64,000 nt of DNA from Notamacropus eugenii. Taxonomy: Eukaryota; Chordata; Mammalia; Diprotodontia; Macropodidae. The notes under the pieces are model-generated. The model saw only the letters and a program-made list of their open reading frames with translations. It had not been told where the DNA came from and did not search any database. Both the position numbers and the translations under genes were made by a program. Positions 1 through 11,575 of the stretch are shown in pieces. The stretch spans positions 113,907,744 through 113,971,743 of the forward strand of contig NC_092874.1 of assembly GCF_028372415.1 (NCBI RefSeq), in the 5' to 3' direction. Position 1 is the stretch's first letter; the number at the start of each line of letters is the position of its first letter.

Positions 1-35
1 CAAACAACTCACATTTATACAGCACTTTGAGGTTA

Positions 36-288
36 AGCAGCTAGGTGGTGCAGTGGATAAGGTGCCAGGCCTAGAGCTGGGAAGCCCTGAGTCCAAATCC
101 AGCCTCAGAAATTTACTAGCCATGTGACCCTGGACAAGTCACTTAACTTCTGTTTGCCTCAGTTTCCTCAATTGCAAAATGGGGATAAGAACAGCAGCTA
201 CTAGGGTTGTTGTGGGCACCAAAAGAAACAATATTTGAAAAGCATCTGGAACACAGGCTGACGCATAGTAGATGCTTAATAACTATTT
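36..288 (+). mobile_element. tRNA-derived SINE with MIR-like tail
   Basis: Opens with the marsupial SINE head (gcagctaggtggtgcagtgg). It has a degenerate B-box-like stretch (gagtccaaatcc), then gtgaccctggacaagtcactt, and a tail ending gatgcttaata typical of MIR/CORE-type SINEs. Confidence 0.8.
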
Positions 289-524
289 GTTTCCTTCCTT
301 CTTCCAAAGCCCTTTCTGCATAACAACTCTGAAAAGTGAGTCATTTTCTCATGAAATGCTCATTAAGCAGGCTCCTCCTGCTGATACATGATTTTTTTTA
401 AATGAACATTTAAATCCTACATTCAGTACTTATCACTGTTAAGTTTTCCCTTTTTTTATTTGGGAGTCATTGTTTCCTGTCTGTTGAGGTCTTTTTGGTG
501 TTTAAGTATTAAAATGTTTGTATA

Positions 525-715
525 TAGAATCACAGCTCTAGAGCTGGAGAGGTTGGAGGTCAGCTGACTCAACTCCTTCCTTTAATGGATAAGGAACCTG
601 AGACCTGGAGGGGGTAAGTGGTGCCTGAGGTTACTTGGGTAGCGAGTGATAGTCGCGATTCACATTTAGGTTCCATGACTCCAAATTCAGCATTTTCTCT
701 ACCTTAAGCAATAGT
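525..715 (-). mobile_element. MIR-like SINE fragment, diverged
   Basis: Pattern of an antisense MIR-type element: agagctggagaggttggaggtc, then a degraded 'gaaactgagacc' and 'tgactccaaattcag' order. Old and substituted. Confidence 0.55.
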
Positions 716-924
716 AGGAGAACTACATTAGACAAATTGTCTCATAAGATCGATTTAAAGTCCTTCTGCCCTTGTAAGTGTAATTGCATATATGTGAATG
801 GCTGTGATTATGGCCCCAGTTAGAGAAAGCAAACTGTCTAATAAAGGTTGAGGGGGTTGGGATTGCAGCTCTGCACTGGGAAGGTCACTTTCAAGACCCT
901 ATGTGGCTTCCAGAGCTGTGCTGA

Positions 925-1140
925 GCTAGTCACACTAGCTAACATTTCTGTGTGCCTTCCAGGCACAGTGCAAGGGTTTCACAGATGTGATCTCAAAGGA
1001 TCTTCACAACAACCCTGAGAGATAGGTGCTATTGTTATCCCCATTTTAGAGATGAAGAAACTGAAGCAATAAGAGATGAAGTGACTCCCTCGGGGTCACA
1101 GAGCTAGTAAGTGTCTGAGGCCAGATCGGAAATCATATTT
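925..1140 (-). mobile_element. MIR-like SINE, antisense
   Basis: Contains the antisense MIR/CORE block (cttcacaacaaccctgagag, aggtgctattgttatcccca, tcacagagctagtaagtgtc). Abuts the SINE at 1244-1583. Confidence 0.7.
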
Positions 1141-1241
1141 TCCACTGTGCCAACTAACTGCTCTGTGCCCTGAACAAAGGGACCCAGGAGATGCAAAGCT
1201 TGGGTCAACCACAGGTCCTTTTGAGAAATAAGATTGCAGAA

Positions 1242-1243
<2 letters not shown>

Positions 1244-1279
<36 letters not shown>

Positions 1280-1583
1280 TCCTTCGTTGCCGAAGAAGAC
1301 CATGCCATCAGAGAAATGATGACATGACTTGCACTTGACTTTGTTTTGAGTGAGGGAGGGCTGTGCAGGTCACCAGCCTCACTTCTCCTCCAGAGCCATC
1401 TGAATCCAGTGACCAGATATTCATCAGGATGACTAGAGATGACCCAGGATGAGGCAGTTGGGGTTAAATGACTTGCCCAAGGTCACACAGCTAGTGAGTG
1501 TCAAGTGTCTGAGATGAGATTTGAACTCAGGTCCTCCTGACTCCTGTACTGGTGCTCTATCCACTGCACCACCTAGCTGCCCC
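1244..1583 (-). mobile_element. WSINE/WALLSI-type SINE with (CA)n tail, antisense
   Basis: Reads on the - strand from the tRNA-like head (1583) to a (CA)n tail, seen on + as (GT)n at 1244-1277. It has the diagnostic inner block 'ccagtcatcctgatgaatat' and 'gtgaggctggtgacctgcac' in reverse complement. Nearly full length; sister copy on the other strand at 12558-12928. Confidence 0.85.
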
Positions 1584-2429
1584 TTAGAGAAATTAGAAAT
1601 ATATAGAAATTAGATTTTAACAGAATAAGAGAATATGCTTAGAAACAGGCAGCAGTCATACCAGTTGGAGTAAGGATGATTAATTGTTCCTCCACATTCC
1701 CCTCCAGCTACCTGGAAACAGTGATACAAGGTTTCATGGAAGGTCTTAGACATTCTTTCCAGAAGGTTCCTGGAAGACAGCTCAGAGGATCCCAGAGACA
1801 TAGACTCAGAGGTGGAATGGATCCACACCTGGACAAGAATCCCCTTTAGCTCACATATGACAAGCAGCCATCCAGAACATCTTACAGGATGATTTCTAGT
1901 GAGAGGGAATCTACTAAAACTTGAGTAATGAGAAGAAAGTCACTTTCACCTTTGAATAATACTCAAGGTTAGGAAGTCTTGACCTTTAGGTCCTTCTAAT
2001 GATCACTGCTAATTTTGCTCTCTGCAGATAAGCAGAATGAGTTTTTTCTGTCTTTCATGGGACAGCCATCAAATACTAAAGACAGGTGTCATATCCATCC
2101 TGTCTCCTTTTCTTCAGGTTAAGGGTCTTCTCTTGCTTCCACCAGTTCTCATATGGCGCCATCTTGAAGCCTTCCATCACCATCCTGGACCCCGTCTTCT
2201 GGACACTTCCCAGCTTATCTATTTCCTTCCTCAAAGATGGCGCTCAGAATTAACTGTAATACTCCTGGTGCATTCTGACCAGGTCAGAGTACAGTGAGCC
2301 TATAAACACCAGCCTAAAACTGCTTTAGCTTTTTTGTCCCAGTGTGGCATTCCCTTATTGACAGTATCATTTTCACACACAAAATACATCACAAGAAAGA
2401 ATTTCTCTGTCACATGAATGATGTAATGA

Positions 2430-2672
2430 TAAAACTAGCATTTATATAGCTCTTAAAAGTTGGCAAAACATTATGCCTGTTATTTCAGTTGATCCTCACC
2501 ACACCCCTGTGAGGTAGGTGCTATTACTATCCCTAATTTACAGATGAGGAAACTGAGGTTAAGTGACTTGCCCAGGGTCACACAGCTAAGTGTCTGAGGC
2601 TGGATTTGAACTCAGTTCTATCCTGACTCCAAGTCTAGAGCTCTTAGCCCCTGCACCACTTAGTGCCTCTGG
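2430..2672 (-). mobile_element. MIR-like SINE, antisense
   Basis: Clear antisense MIR-type sequence: 'cctgtgaggtaggtgctatt', 'gatgaggaaactgaggttaa', 'cacagctaagtgtctgaggc', ending near the reversed tRNA head ('cctgcaccacttag'). Confidence 0.75.
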
Positions 2673-2730
2673 AATGGAATTCTATTACCATGAAAGGTAA
2701 TGGAATGAGGGCAATGGAGTCAGGCCCTCA

Positions 2731-2811
2731 TATATACATATATGTGTGTACATATATACATATATATGTATGTATGTATGTATGTATGTGTACACACATA
2801 TACATATAAGA
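2731..2811. repeat. TA/TATG microsatellite
   Basis: Mixed (ta)n, (tatg)n and (ca)n tract just before the SLC13A4 exon at 2927. Confidence 0.9.
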
Positions 2812-2926
2812 GCAAAAGTGACCAATTTGGCCTCGGGAAATCTCCTACAAGAATCCAGCTTGAAGATTCCTGGCCACCTCCCGCATTTCTATCTTACTGT
2901 TATCCTGTCACCCTCCCTTCTCTCAG

Positions 2927-3088
2927 TCCTCCGGTCTCTCCACATGGATTGGGCACCAGATGTTATCCTTGAGCAGCCTCCCACCGTGGGCAGTTACCCT
3001 GCTGGCATGCATCTTGGTGTCCGTGGTCACTGAGTTTGTTAGCAACCCTGCCACCATTACCATCTTTCTGCCGATCCTCTGCAGCTTG
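2927..3088 (+). CDS. SLC13A4: SLC13A4 third-last coding exon
   Basis: 54 codons, phase 0 at both ends. The acceptor is a pyrimidine-rich tract ending in ctctcag and the donor is gtgagt. It encodes a segment starting SSGLSTWIGHQ, followed by a membrane helix and the SNPATIT motif that forms part of the substrate/sodium site in this family. The exon start was chosen at the good acceptor at 2925-2926, because the residues between it and the internal Met at 2960 match the family. Confidence 0.95.
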
Positions 3089-6000
3089 GTGAGTAGAAAC
3101 AGGGGGCAACCTCAGTTCCCCAGACAAACTGCCCAAAATAGCCCCAGTTTGGAGTCCAAAATCAATGGAAGGGGACAAAAAGGGTGATTGTTTCCTACAA
3201 CCTTCAGAGTTTCACACCTCTGAATCTCCCTTTCTGTAGGGTAGAGAAATAAGCTTAAAGGATAGGAGAGGGGCCAATAAATAAACATTAGGATGGCTTA
3301 AGTGCGATGCTAGAAACCCCTTTCCAGATTGAAGGGCTGAAAAAAAACATGTATTAAGCACGCATTATGAGCAAAGCACAATACTCTATGCTGAAGATAC
3401 AAACAGAAAAGCAAAATAGACCAGGAACTCATATTCCAGTTGAGAAGATGCCATCTATAAGAGGTTTCATCTGCAGCTCAAGTGGGAGAGCTGGGTGGTC
3501 CTTGGAGCTAAACATCAAAGCAGATGCTAATGTATCTTCTTTAGTCATTTCCATTGATAAAAACCACATACGTTGAACAGTACAAGACAATAGTCAACAG
3601 TGTTAGGGAATAATTGGGCAAAACAACATGGAGAGAATCCTCATAGAGGCCCACACACCCCAGTTCCCGACCACCATAACCACCCCATCAAAAGTGTGTA
3701 AGCCAAGGTAGGAAGGAGCAGGTGAAAAGTGAATTACTCAACCTCAGTAAGAGAGCCTTTCTACCAGGTTCAGCTCAAGAAAGAAGGGGAAACAGTTGCC
3801 TAGAAGTTTGGAAAGGCCTGAAGCTAAGAAAATGATACCACATGATAGAAAAATGGTAGCAGTCTGCCTCATTCCACGTAACATGAGACCCAGTGAAAAG
3901 GAGGTCAAAAAAAAAATCCCTCTTCTTTATTTTTCTTCCTTTTCCACATCTCTTTCCTTTGTTCTGACCTCTCCAGTCATTCCTTATCCATTTTGTCCTC
4001 AGTCTCCTTTTCCTCTCTTTCCCTTGGGCCAGAGATGGGGTGTATTGGCAAAGTCAAGACAGCTCATTATCTTCACTTAGAAGAAAAATTCCATTTTAGA
4101 GCTGCATACTGAGCAAACTCAACCGTAATACGATAGGTGTATGCCACTGGCCACAAAAAAGACTCTGAGAAAGACAATGTAGATGGTTTAAAGAAAGCTA
4201 CTCCTACTGGGAAAAACTCTCAGAGTATATGGCTTATTAGCATCAGCACATGGCATCTGCTTAGAAAAGATGATCTTTGCAGGTGATAACCTCACCTGCA
4301 CAGTAGTGTTCTCCGAGGAGCAGCAGTTAACATTACATGGTCACTTAGAACTTACTAACAACAACAAACACAACAGAATATGTGCATGGGGGTGGTGACG
4401 GGGGAAGAAGTTTCACACTGAACTTAATACTCCTATTAATTCTTTCCTCTCCTAGTCTGAAACCCTCCATATTAATCCACTCTATACTCTGATTCCTGTC
4501 ACCATGTGCATCTCCTTTGCCGTTATGCTGCCAGTGGGCAATCCCCCGAATGCTATTGTCTTCAGTTATGGCCACTGCCAGATCAAAGATATGGTAAGTT
4601 ATGGGTACCTAAGGCACCAGTATTCCCTCTCCTTTCTAAGTCCATGAGAAAGGAGTATTTGCCCCCAACTCTCCTAAAATTTTCCCAAATAGTAGTGCCC
4701 TATTTAAAAAAAACAACAAAAAACGTTTCTCATCCTCAAATCAGACATCCCCAATAGTTGCTTTACTGGTCCAGTCATCCCTTCCCCACTGGCCAAGCCA
4801 CCTACCCTAAACCACTGGGATCTCTTTGATGCCATGGGATGTCATATCTGTACCCCGCTGATGAGTTCTGGTTTATCATGAACAAAAGAAAACTTCAGGA
4901 ACCATTGCAGTATGGACAACTCACCTTTAAAAGAAAAATCTGGTTGAGATAGAAATAAGATAGTAGAACACCTTGAATCCATGATTCATGTGATTATGGG
5001 AAGGAACTAGGGACATTTAGCCTATAAGCTTCAGAGAGGTAGATGATAGCATTCAGATAGAAAAGAGATTAGGTTTGTTCTTGCATCCCCAGAGGACACA
5101 ACCAGGAGCAATGGGTAGAAGCTGCCAAGAGACAGATTTAGGTTTGATGTCAAGAAAAACTTCCTAACAATTATTTCTGTTCAAAAGTAACTAGACTGCT
5201 TTAGGAGGTGATGGGTTTCCCTTCTTGAAGGTCTTTAAGCAGAGGCCAGATGGCCACTTGTTGGGTGTCATAGTAGGAGGTTCCTTTTGGTTGTGGGTTG
5301 GACTAGATGGCCGTGGTGATTCTGATTCTATGATCTATGATCTATTCTCTGATCAGTATATGGGTTATGTCCCTGGACCTCAGTTTCTCCACCAGATAAT
5401 CATCCTACTAGCTGATCACTCACAGAGAATAATAATGTATATAAAAGGTTATAGCAGCATAGATTTAGAACTAGAAGGTGGCTTAGAGGTCATCCAATCC
5501 AATCTGTTCACTTTACAGATTTGTAAACTGAGGACTAGAGAGTTTAAGTGACTGGCTTACTACTCACACAGTTAATAAAATTAATAAGCCAGTTAATAAG
5601 AAAAGATTTGAACTCAGATCTTCTGTCTCCAAGATTCAGCATTCTTTTCTTTAAAATAGCTTTCATTAAGAGCACCATCAAAGAACAGGCTACAAATGTC
5701 ATACTATTCTGACTTTAGAAAAATGAAAATGAAACATACAGAGTTCTTTGTCCACAGGAAGGCCTTTCAGGAAAAGAGGCTAAGAACTCTGATGAAAACT
5801 TGGGTCATTGTTTCCAAGTCCTGAATACAGTTATCCCTTCCACATCTCAGGGGTTAGAGGCCTGGCACCCCCATGATTTGGAAAATCCATGTAAAATTTT
5901 TTGTACTAGAGAAGAAATCTGATTTTTTTTTCTTTTATGGGGTGTTTACAGTAACTTCTTGTACTATTTGGGTTAGGTATTTTTTCTGTATTATCTCTGC

Positions 6001-8798
6001 CCTTCACACGTCTACTGCAGCTTCTGCACAACTCCCCCAACATCCCCATTTAATTTCTTACGTTGACCCACGATATATCAAAACTGCAATGGGGAAAGTC
6101 GCTATGTGGAAGGGACATTTTTCATTCACTTGTTCACACACACCTACATATCTCCCCTTCTCCCCAACAACAAAAAGAACAAGAACAATCTTGAGGTTTG
6201 TAGTTTATTGTAAGTTTGTAGATATTTAAACCCCGGCCAAATACCAACCACTTATGGAAAGCAAGTGGAAAGTAGAAACCCGGCTTAGAACCTGAAGATC
6301 TTGGGTGAGTTTCCAGTTAGAGTCCTTTTATGAGCTATGTGATCTTGGTCATTTCATCTTTCTGATAACTTCACTTCCCTGTCTCTAACACATTCAACTT
6401 AACACAAGCTCAACACACCACCTCCCAACTCCATGCATTCTCCTAGGTCATTCCCCAGAATATGCCCTCTTCCTCTTTCAGAATTCTTACCTCTCTTGAA
6501 AGCCATCTCCTCCACTCAGTCTTCCTTGATGTCCCAGCTATTAGTGTTTCTTCTTTCCTTGCCTCAGGAAAAATGCCCAAAGCACTTCTTGCCTGATATC
6601 TCTTTCAGTCTCTGCTTTGTCTTATGCTCCCCATACACACCTTTCTCTCCCAACCGAATGTAAGTCATTTGAGGGTAAAGACTAGTTTAGTTTTGTCTCT
6701 ATCCTAAGTGTGTAGTACAGTACCAAGCACGTTGTAGCACTGAATGATGCCATTATATGAAGTATCTGGATTTTCATCAGCTTAGACATAATGTGGGAAT
6801 TCCTCTACCAAATGACTTAATAGATAATAATAGCTAACATCTGAATAGTACGTTAAGGTTTGCTGAGTGCTTTACTGTTATCTCATTATTTCCATTTTGC
6901 AGATAAGGACTCTGAGCCTGAAAGAGGTTAAATGCCTTTCCCAGCATTGCACATCTCATGTCTGAGGCAGGATTCAAACTCAGTTCTTCCTTACTTTAAT
7001 TCTAGCACTCCAACCACGAAGTCAACTAGTTACTTGTCTGAGGTACAAAGAGGTTAAGCGATTTGCCCAGAGACACAGTGCAAGTCTCCAAGGCCAGATT
7101 GGAATCCTGGTCTCCCTGACTCCTACTCCAGCACACTTGCCATTATACCATGCTGCTACCTAGAGTTGGCCAGCTAGGTAGGTGGTGCAGTGGATAGAAT
7201 TCCAGGCCTGGAGACAGGAAGACTCATGTTTCAGAGTTCAAATCTGGCTTCAGACACTTATCAGACATGTGTTCCTGGGCAAGTCACTTCACCCTGTTTG
7301 CCTCAGGTTCTTCATCTGCAAAATGAGTTGGAGAAGAAAATGGCAAACCAGTCTAGTATCTCTGTCAAGAAAACCAAAAGTAGGGTCATGAAGAATCAGA
7401 CACAACTGAAACAACTCAACAACTTAGAAATGAATAAATACTGAATCTACCACCTGTTCTTATGAAGATGAAACATGTCAAAGAATATGAAAGCTTCATA
7501 AATTTAAAAATACTATACAAATGTGTAAACAAAAGGCAGCAGGGTATACTGAGCTGTCCTAGAAACCAGGAAGACTTAGTTTAAGCCCCATCTCTGACAC
7601 ATACTGGTATAACCCTCAGCAAGTCACTCTGGGTGCTTCAGGTAATTCTCTAAGGCTGTAAGTTTCAGGGAGAGTAATGACCTATATTGGTAGAGGAAAT
7701 TTCCTGACTAGGGAGTTTCCTATACTAGCAAAAGCATAGGACCAGTCTCTTTTCCTATAGGTACCATTATCTATACACTTTCAATGAGAGAGATTCTTAG
7801 TGGTAATTACTCCTCTCTCACCTTATAGCCTAGCACATGGTATTTTCAGACCTCTACTTTGACATCAAAGCAATGACCCTTACTGTCCTAGAATTTGGAC
7901 AGCAGGCCTTTATGTTAAACTTAGCAAAGGACTAGAATTATTAATAACTCCCCAGCTCAGGAAGAGGTTTGTCCTCTGTTTAGTCATTCGTTTGAAAAAA
8001 ATTTCCTAGGACACATTTTTCCCTTGCAGTTTTTCCACTTAGGTGCCAAGCTAGAAGATTTGTTTTCTGTACACTTTTTGTATGCCTGGTAACTCCCCTG
8101 GGTGGGGTAACAGTCATACTTACTGTACTAATCTTTCCATCTGGTCATACCACTCCCATCATATCTCCCACATTCTGCACTCTACACATAGTTCTGCTCA
8201 GCGCCGTGGTATAAATGGTATGGGGAAAGGCTACTGAGAAGATAGACCCCAGAAAGAGAGGTCCCATGCTGGTCCTCCCTCCTATGCTCATCTCCAGTAG
8301 GAAGGTGTGAATGGAAAGTAACTATAGGCAACCATCAATGACACAAGACCTATAGTATAGATGAAGCTGGCACTGTTCACTCTCTCCCATTCCTAACTCC
8401 TGAGAAATTTCCCTTCCTTTCTCACCCTGCCATTATTACCCTGGCAAAAACCAGAACACATGACGGAGGAATAAGAACATTTAGGAGCAAGTGGTAGGGA
8501 AGATGTAAGGTAGAGTTGAATATTACAAGGGCAGAATAATGTAGCTCCCATAATTGATACATTCCTCCCTCACTCTCTCTTCTCCCCCCACTCCCTCCCA
8601 GTGAATCTGTGCCTTCCAGTTTAGGCAAGTGACTAGAATATATTGGTTTGTTTCCTGTAGGTGAAAGCCGGCTTAGGTGTCAATGTAATTGGACTGGTGG
8701 TGGTGATGGTGGCTATCAACACTTGGGGAATTAACCTCTTCCATTTGGATACCTTTCCAGTCTGGGCTAAGGTCAGTAACATCACTCATCAGGCCTAG
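2927..8798 (+). CDS. SLC13A4: SLC13A4, 3' part: last three coding exons of the sodium/sulfate cotransporter
   Basis: SLC13A4 (NaS2) is a plasma-membrane Na+-coupled sulfate transporter of the SLC13/DASS family. Three + strand exons (2927-3088, 4456-4593, 8661-8798) join in phase 0 to give the C-terminal 145 residues and a TAG stop; the human protein is about 626 residues. Seen in the translation: a hydrophobic helix after SLPPWAVTLLAC, the family motif SNPATIT, the PVGNPPNAIVFS block matching the sodium:sulfate symporter signature region, a last hydrophobic helix (VNVIGLVVVMVAIN), and an N-I-T sequon five residues from the C-terminus. The wording (SETLHINPLY, GHCQIKDM) fits SLC13A4 rather than SLC13A1/2/3/5. 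All introns have GT-AG ends. Upstream exons must lie left of the window; none was found in 1-2926. It converges on STMP1. Confidence 0.96.
3089..4455 (+). other. SLC13A4 intron
   Basis: GT at 3089, AG at 4455. No confident repeat or gene; slightly purine-rich sequence. Confidence 0.7.
4456..4593 (+). CDS. SLC13A4: SLC13A4 second-last coding exon
   Basis: 46 codons, phase 0. The acceptor is cctcctag and the donor gtaagt. It starts SETLHINPLYTLIPV and ends GHCQIKDM. It contains the PVGNPPNAIV core of the sodium:sulfate symporter signature, and has no stop or frameshift. Confidence 0.96.
5085..5345 (+). mobile_element. CR1/L3 LINE 3' end
   Basis: Shows the CR1-clade 3' UTR pattern: 'aggagcaatgggtagaagct', 'gatgtcaagaaaaacttcct', 'ttggactagatggcc', and a terminal short repeat of the ATTCTATGATC type instead of poly(A). 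5' truncated and ancient. Confidence 0.75.
5450..5650 (-). mobile_element. MIR-like SINE fragment
   Basis: Contains 'tagaaggtggcttagaggtc', 'gtaaactgaggactagagag' and 'tttgaactcagatcttctg', the antisense order of MIR-related repeats; diverged. Confidence 0.6.
5828..6122. mobile_element. Short non-autonomous DNA transposon (MITE-like)
   Basis: The left end after a TA reads cagttatcccttccacat. The right end holds the inverted match atgtggaaggga, giving terminal repeats that share at least cccttccacat. About 295 bp with no transposase. The right terminus is eroded, so the exact end and right TA are unsure. Family name not assigned. Confidence 0.55.
6425..6745 (+). mobile_element. L2-like LINE 3' end
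   Basis: Has the order seen in L2 tails: 'gaaagccatctcctccac', 'cagtcttccttgatgtccc', then 'gagggtaaagactag' and 'tgtgtagtacagtaccaagc'. Diverged. Confidence 0.6.
6826..7160 (-). mobile_element. Two MIR-like SINE copies, antisense, back to back
   Basis: First copy about 6826-7020 ('agataaggactctgagcctg', 'gcaggattcaaactcag'). Second about 7040-7160, beginning again with 'aaagaggttaagcgatttgc' and ending 'accatgctgctacc'. Confidence 0.65.
7165..7434 (+). mobile_element. tRNA-RTE type SINE
   Basis: tRNA-like head (gcagtggatagaattccagg, gagttcaaatctgg), then the RTE/BovB-like tail ('gagaagaaaatggcaaacca', 'agggtcatgaagaatcagac', 'acaactgaaacaactcaaca'). Six copies of this type occur in the window. 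Confidence 0.85.
7530..7740 (+). mobile_element. MIR-related SINE with distinct tail
   Basis: Head 'agaaaccaggaagacttagt', middle 'cagcaagtcactctgggtgc', tail 'aggaaatttcctgactaggg'. A tail of this kind recurs at 33150-33225 and 60440-60520. Confidence 0.55.
8661..8798 (+). CDS. SLC13A4: SLC13A4 last coding exon with stop
   Basis: 45 codons plus TAG. The acceptor is tttcctgtag. It begins VKAGLGVNVIG, continues through the last transmembrane helix and ends VSNITHQA. The N-I-T sequon close to the C-terminus fits the extracellular, glycosylated C-terminus known for SLC13 proteins. Confidence 0.96.
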   Translation: MKAGLGVNVIGLVVVMVAINTWGINLFHLDTFPVWAKVSNITHQA

Positions 8799-9571
8799 CT
8801 CATGTGGACAAACTCACCAAACCAAAAACAATGAGCACAGGGAGAGTCCAAATGCAAGCTAAGGAATCTGACATGTACCCAGAAGCCAAGCAACCTGAAG
8901 CATTCCTCTCTTCAAAAGCTAGTCACATGTGAGGATGGAAGAAAAATGTAGCAACTGGAAGGACAGACATTCTGATTTTCCATTAACTTCTTTCTTATAG
9001 TGGTCACTAAGAAAGTAATTTTGAATTTTTCTCATTCCTTTCTATGCATTGGCTTTAGATATGCTTCTTAAAACAGAGATGTGGTTTTATAAAGAGCCCT
9101 TTTAAAAGAAAGGAATTTCGCACTTTTCAAAGCCAGCAAATCTGAGGAAAAAGGCTACATACAGTCTTGCCTGTGCAAACCCTGCCCTGTATTTTAAAAG
9201 CAACCCAGAAGCCAAGTTCTTGTCCTACAGGGGCTGACTTGGATCCACCATGTGGCAGGTTATAGCATTAAACGTTGCCTTGGGAGGTTGGGCAGTCAAA
9301 CTGTCAAGCAGATGAGCAAAGAAGGTAAAACAACGCTGGTTGGAATAATTGATAGTATTTTTCACATTCCAGGTGCCTCTCCCAGATCCTAAAAGGCAAC
9401 TTAAGCTTCTTTCTTCTAAAAGTCTGACTGTCCTAACTCCTGCCAAGCAGGACTTCTATTACAATATCTTCCCCACCTTTGTTATGCATAGCATTTCTCT
9501 CTAAAGGAGTAATACAAAGAAAAAAAAATGCTTCCTGTTTCAGATAGGCCCAACATAAAAAGAAGTGCTCA

Positions 9572-9757
9572 GGATCAGTAAAATTTAGAGCTGGGAGGAA
9601 CTGTAGAAGTCTAGTCCAGTCCTCTCACTTTACCAAGGAGCAAACTGAAAACTGAGGCCCATAGAATTAGTCTCTCCTAAAGTCACACAAGCAATAGTGG
9701 GAAAATTTGAAACCAGGGCCTCTGACTCCAACTCAGGCATTTTCACTATGCCAGCCC
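9572..9757 (-). mobile_element. MIR-like SINE fragment
   Basis: 'ttagagctgggaggaactgt', 'aactgaggcccatagaatta', 'tctgactccaactcaggc'; antisense MIR order. It lies in the presumed SLC13A4 3' UTR or just beyond. Confidence 0.6.
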
Positions 9758-10430
9758 GGGAGAGAAAGAAAAGCATAAAGGGCAAAGAGATTGGCACCCC
9801 TCTCACTAGCCTCTAGCTTCCCAATACCCAAAATACCTTCTCAATGATTAGGGAAGAAAACATTTTTTTTATGACTATTTTATCAGAAGGCTAAAAAATA
9901 TATATAAGCCAGTAATAACTGCTAAATGTATTATTTTATTCTATTTAACCCCACATAAACCTAGAAGGCACCATAGGAAACTATGAAGAAACTGAAGCTA
10001 GAAACACTAGGTGGGTGCTAGAAGACATAGAGACTGATGAGGAATCAGTCATTCCTTGCAGACTAGAAGGCCCAGTAGGGCACAAATGATCTCTTATCTT
10101 CTTGTTTTCCCTAGTGCTTAGCACTATACTCTGTGCTCAGAAAGCATCCAGTAAATGTTTGTAGTTAATGAATATTCCAAAAAGACATTTCAGAATACAG
10201 GTTTTTCTTCAACTCAATGAGAACTAGCCTCCTTCTTCCATAAAAAATATTCTATATCTCTAAATGAATGCTCATTATTCCAGTAGCTCACCAGCATCAT
10301 ATATTTTAATCATTGATGTCAGCTATTTGCTAAATGTCTTTGAAAGAATCCCTTGTAGTCATCAGCACCTATTTTAATTGACTTTAAGTTCCTCGTTAGT
10401 ATGTTTCACTCCTCCTATATAAATAACACA

Positions 10431-10436
10431 AATAAA
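10431..10436 (+). terminator. Candidate poly(A) signal for SLC13A4
   Basis: Canonical AATAAA, first clear one after the SLC13A4 stop codon (1.63 kb downstream). The distance is plausible but unproven; an ATTAAA variant also occurs near 9266. Confidence 0.25.
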
Positions 10437-10837
10437 ATCATTATTTAGCTTCTCTGGGTTGTAAAGATTCTTTTATTATCTAACAGCACTCCACAGTACT
10501 CATATTTCTACAGTATTTTAAGGATTTTGGGGATCATTTAAATTGGGGATAGTGGGAGGGGGAAGAAAATATATGTGAAAAATAGAAACCGGGACTATGG
10601 GAACAGAACTGTTCTTTCCCGAAACCATTAGCACCAACCATAGCTCCTAGTCCTGCCATACAAAATCACCTTTTTTACTGTTCTATTGTTGGGAACTAAC
10701 ATGATTACTTCATAGCACCAGATGAACAATAACTTCTAAACATTAACATTCCAATACTTGGTAATATTACTCAACCTAGCCCCCTTTTGTAGGTACATCT
10801 CTCTTGCCAACCTCCCAAGATAAGCTATTCTTTCTAG

Positions 10838-11170
10838 ACTCAAAGAATTTTAGACTTGGGAAGGACATAAGATTGAGCTAGTAAGAACTTTAGGGGTTAG
10901 CCCAACCCCCTCATTTCACATATAGAAAAAGCTGAAACCCTGAGAATTCAAGTGATTTGCATAAGGTGATACAGCTAGCGTCTGAGGTATGTCTGCCTGA
11001 TTCCAAATCTACACCATACCATTTCTATCTCTCAACTTCATTTTACGACGAAAGAAATGGAGACTCAGAGTGGTGAGACAATTTGCCCAAGGTCACAATT
11101 AGTGGCAGAGTTGAGAACATCAGTACCAAGGTCTCCTGACTCCTAGTTCCAGGGCTCTTTCTACTGACAT
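10838..11170 (-). mobile_element. Two adjacent MIR-like SINE fragments, antisense
   Basis: About 10838-11030 ('tagacttgggaaggacataa', 'gataaggtgatacagctagc') and about 11035-11170 ('gaaatggagactcagagtgg', 'ttgcccaaggtcacaattag', 'tctcctgactcctagttcc'). Confidence 0.6.
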
Positions 11171-11399
11171 TTCTTCATTCTTAGCTATTCCTCCATCGTG
11201 CTGAAAGCACTCAGTATTTGACAACTGACTACACAATTGTGTTCCTCAGACGCAGTGAAGATGTAACTTGAGCACTTGAGTATCTATGTAGAATCCCTTT
11301 TAAGGGACAATGTATTCCCTTCCCCAAGCCCAGAGACCTAGCAACAGGGGAAACTAATTCATCTCAATCAAGGATCAAAATGCTACCTTGTAGTCCATA

Positions 11400-11575
11400 G
11401 TAGTGGTATCAAACTTAAATAGAAATGGATGCCTTTGGGCCACATGTTAACTTAGAAAACCATAAATTAACATCTATGCTGTATTGTATTTTTGTTAAAC
11501 ATTTCCCAATTACATTTAATCTGGTTACAGCCATTCATGGAGTCCTAACCTCCTACTATAAAGATGACAGACTCA
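11400..11575 (+). repeat. Diverged interspersed repeat, probable DNA-transposon fragment
   Basis: 'gtatcaaacttaaatagaaa' ... 'cttagaaaaccataaattaa' ... 'catttcccaattacatttaa'. I recognise this as a common mammalian interspersed repeat with hAT-like character, but cannot name the family. Confidence 0.35.

Larger units (their letters stand above)
1..2926 (+). other. SLC13A4 intron sequence (left part outside window)
   Basis: No exon was recognised here. It holds SINE and MIR-type repeats at about 36-285, 525-715, 925-1140, 1244-1583 and 2430-2670, and a TA/TATG microsatellite at 2731-2811. The remaining sequence is unremarkable. Confidence 0.7.
4594..8660 (+). other. SLC13A4 last intron
   Basis: 4.1 kb with gtaagt donor and ag acceptor. 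Filled by a CR1/L3 tail, MIR-like pieces, a small inverted-repeat DNA element, an L2-like 3' end and two SINEs (listed separately). The stretch 7750-8650 shows nothing recognisable. Confidence 0.7.

Noticed and set aside
7182-7444. Small open frames in SINEs (7.2 kb, 30.0 kb, 20.9 kb)
   Set aside because: They lie wholly inside tRNA-derived SINEs and repeat between copies.
8661-8798. Assignment to SLC13A1 or SLC13A2
   Set aside because: The residues SETLHINPLY, GHCQIKDM and VSNITHQA fit SLC13A4 much better than its paralogues.
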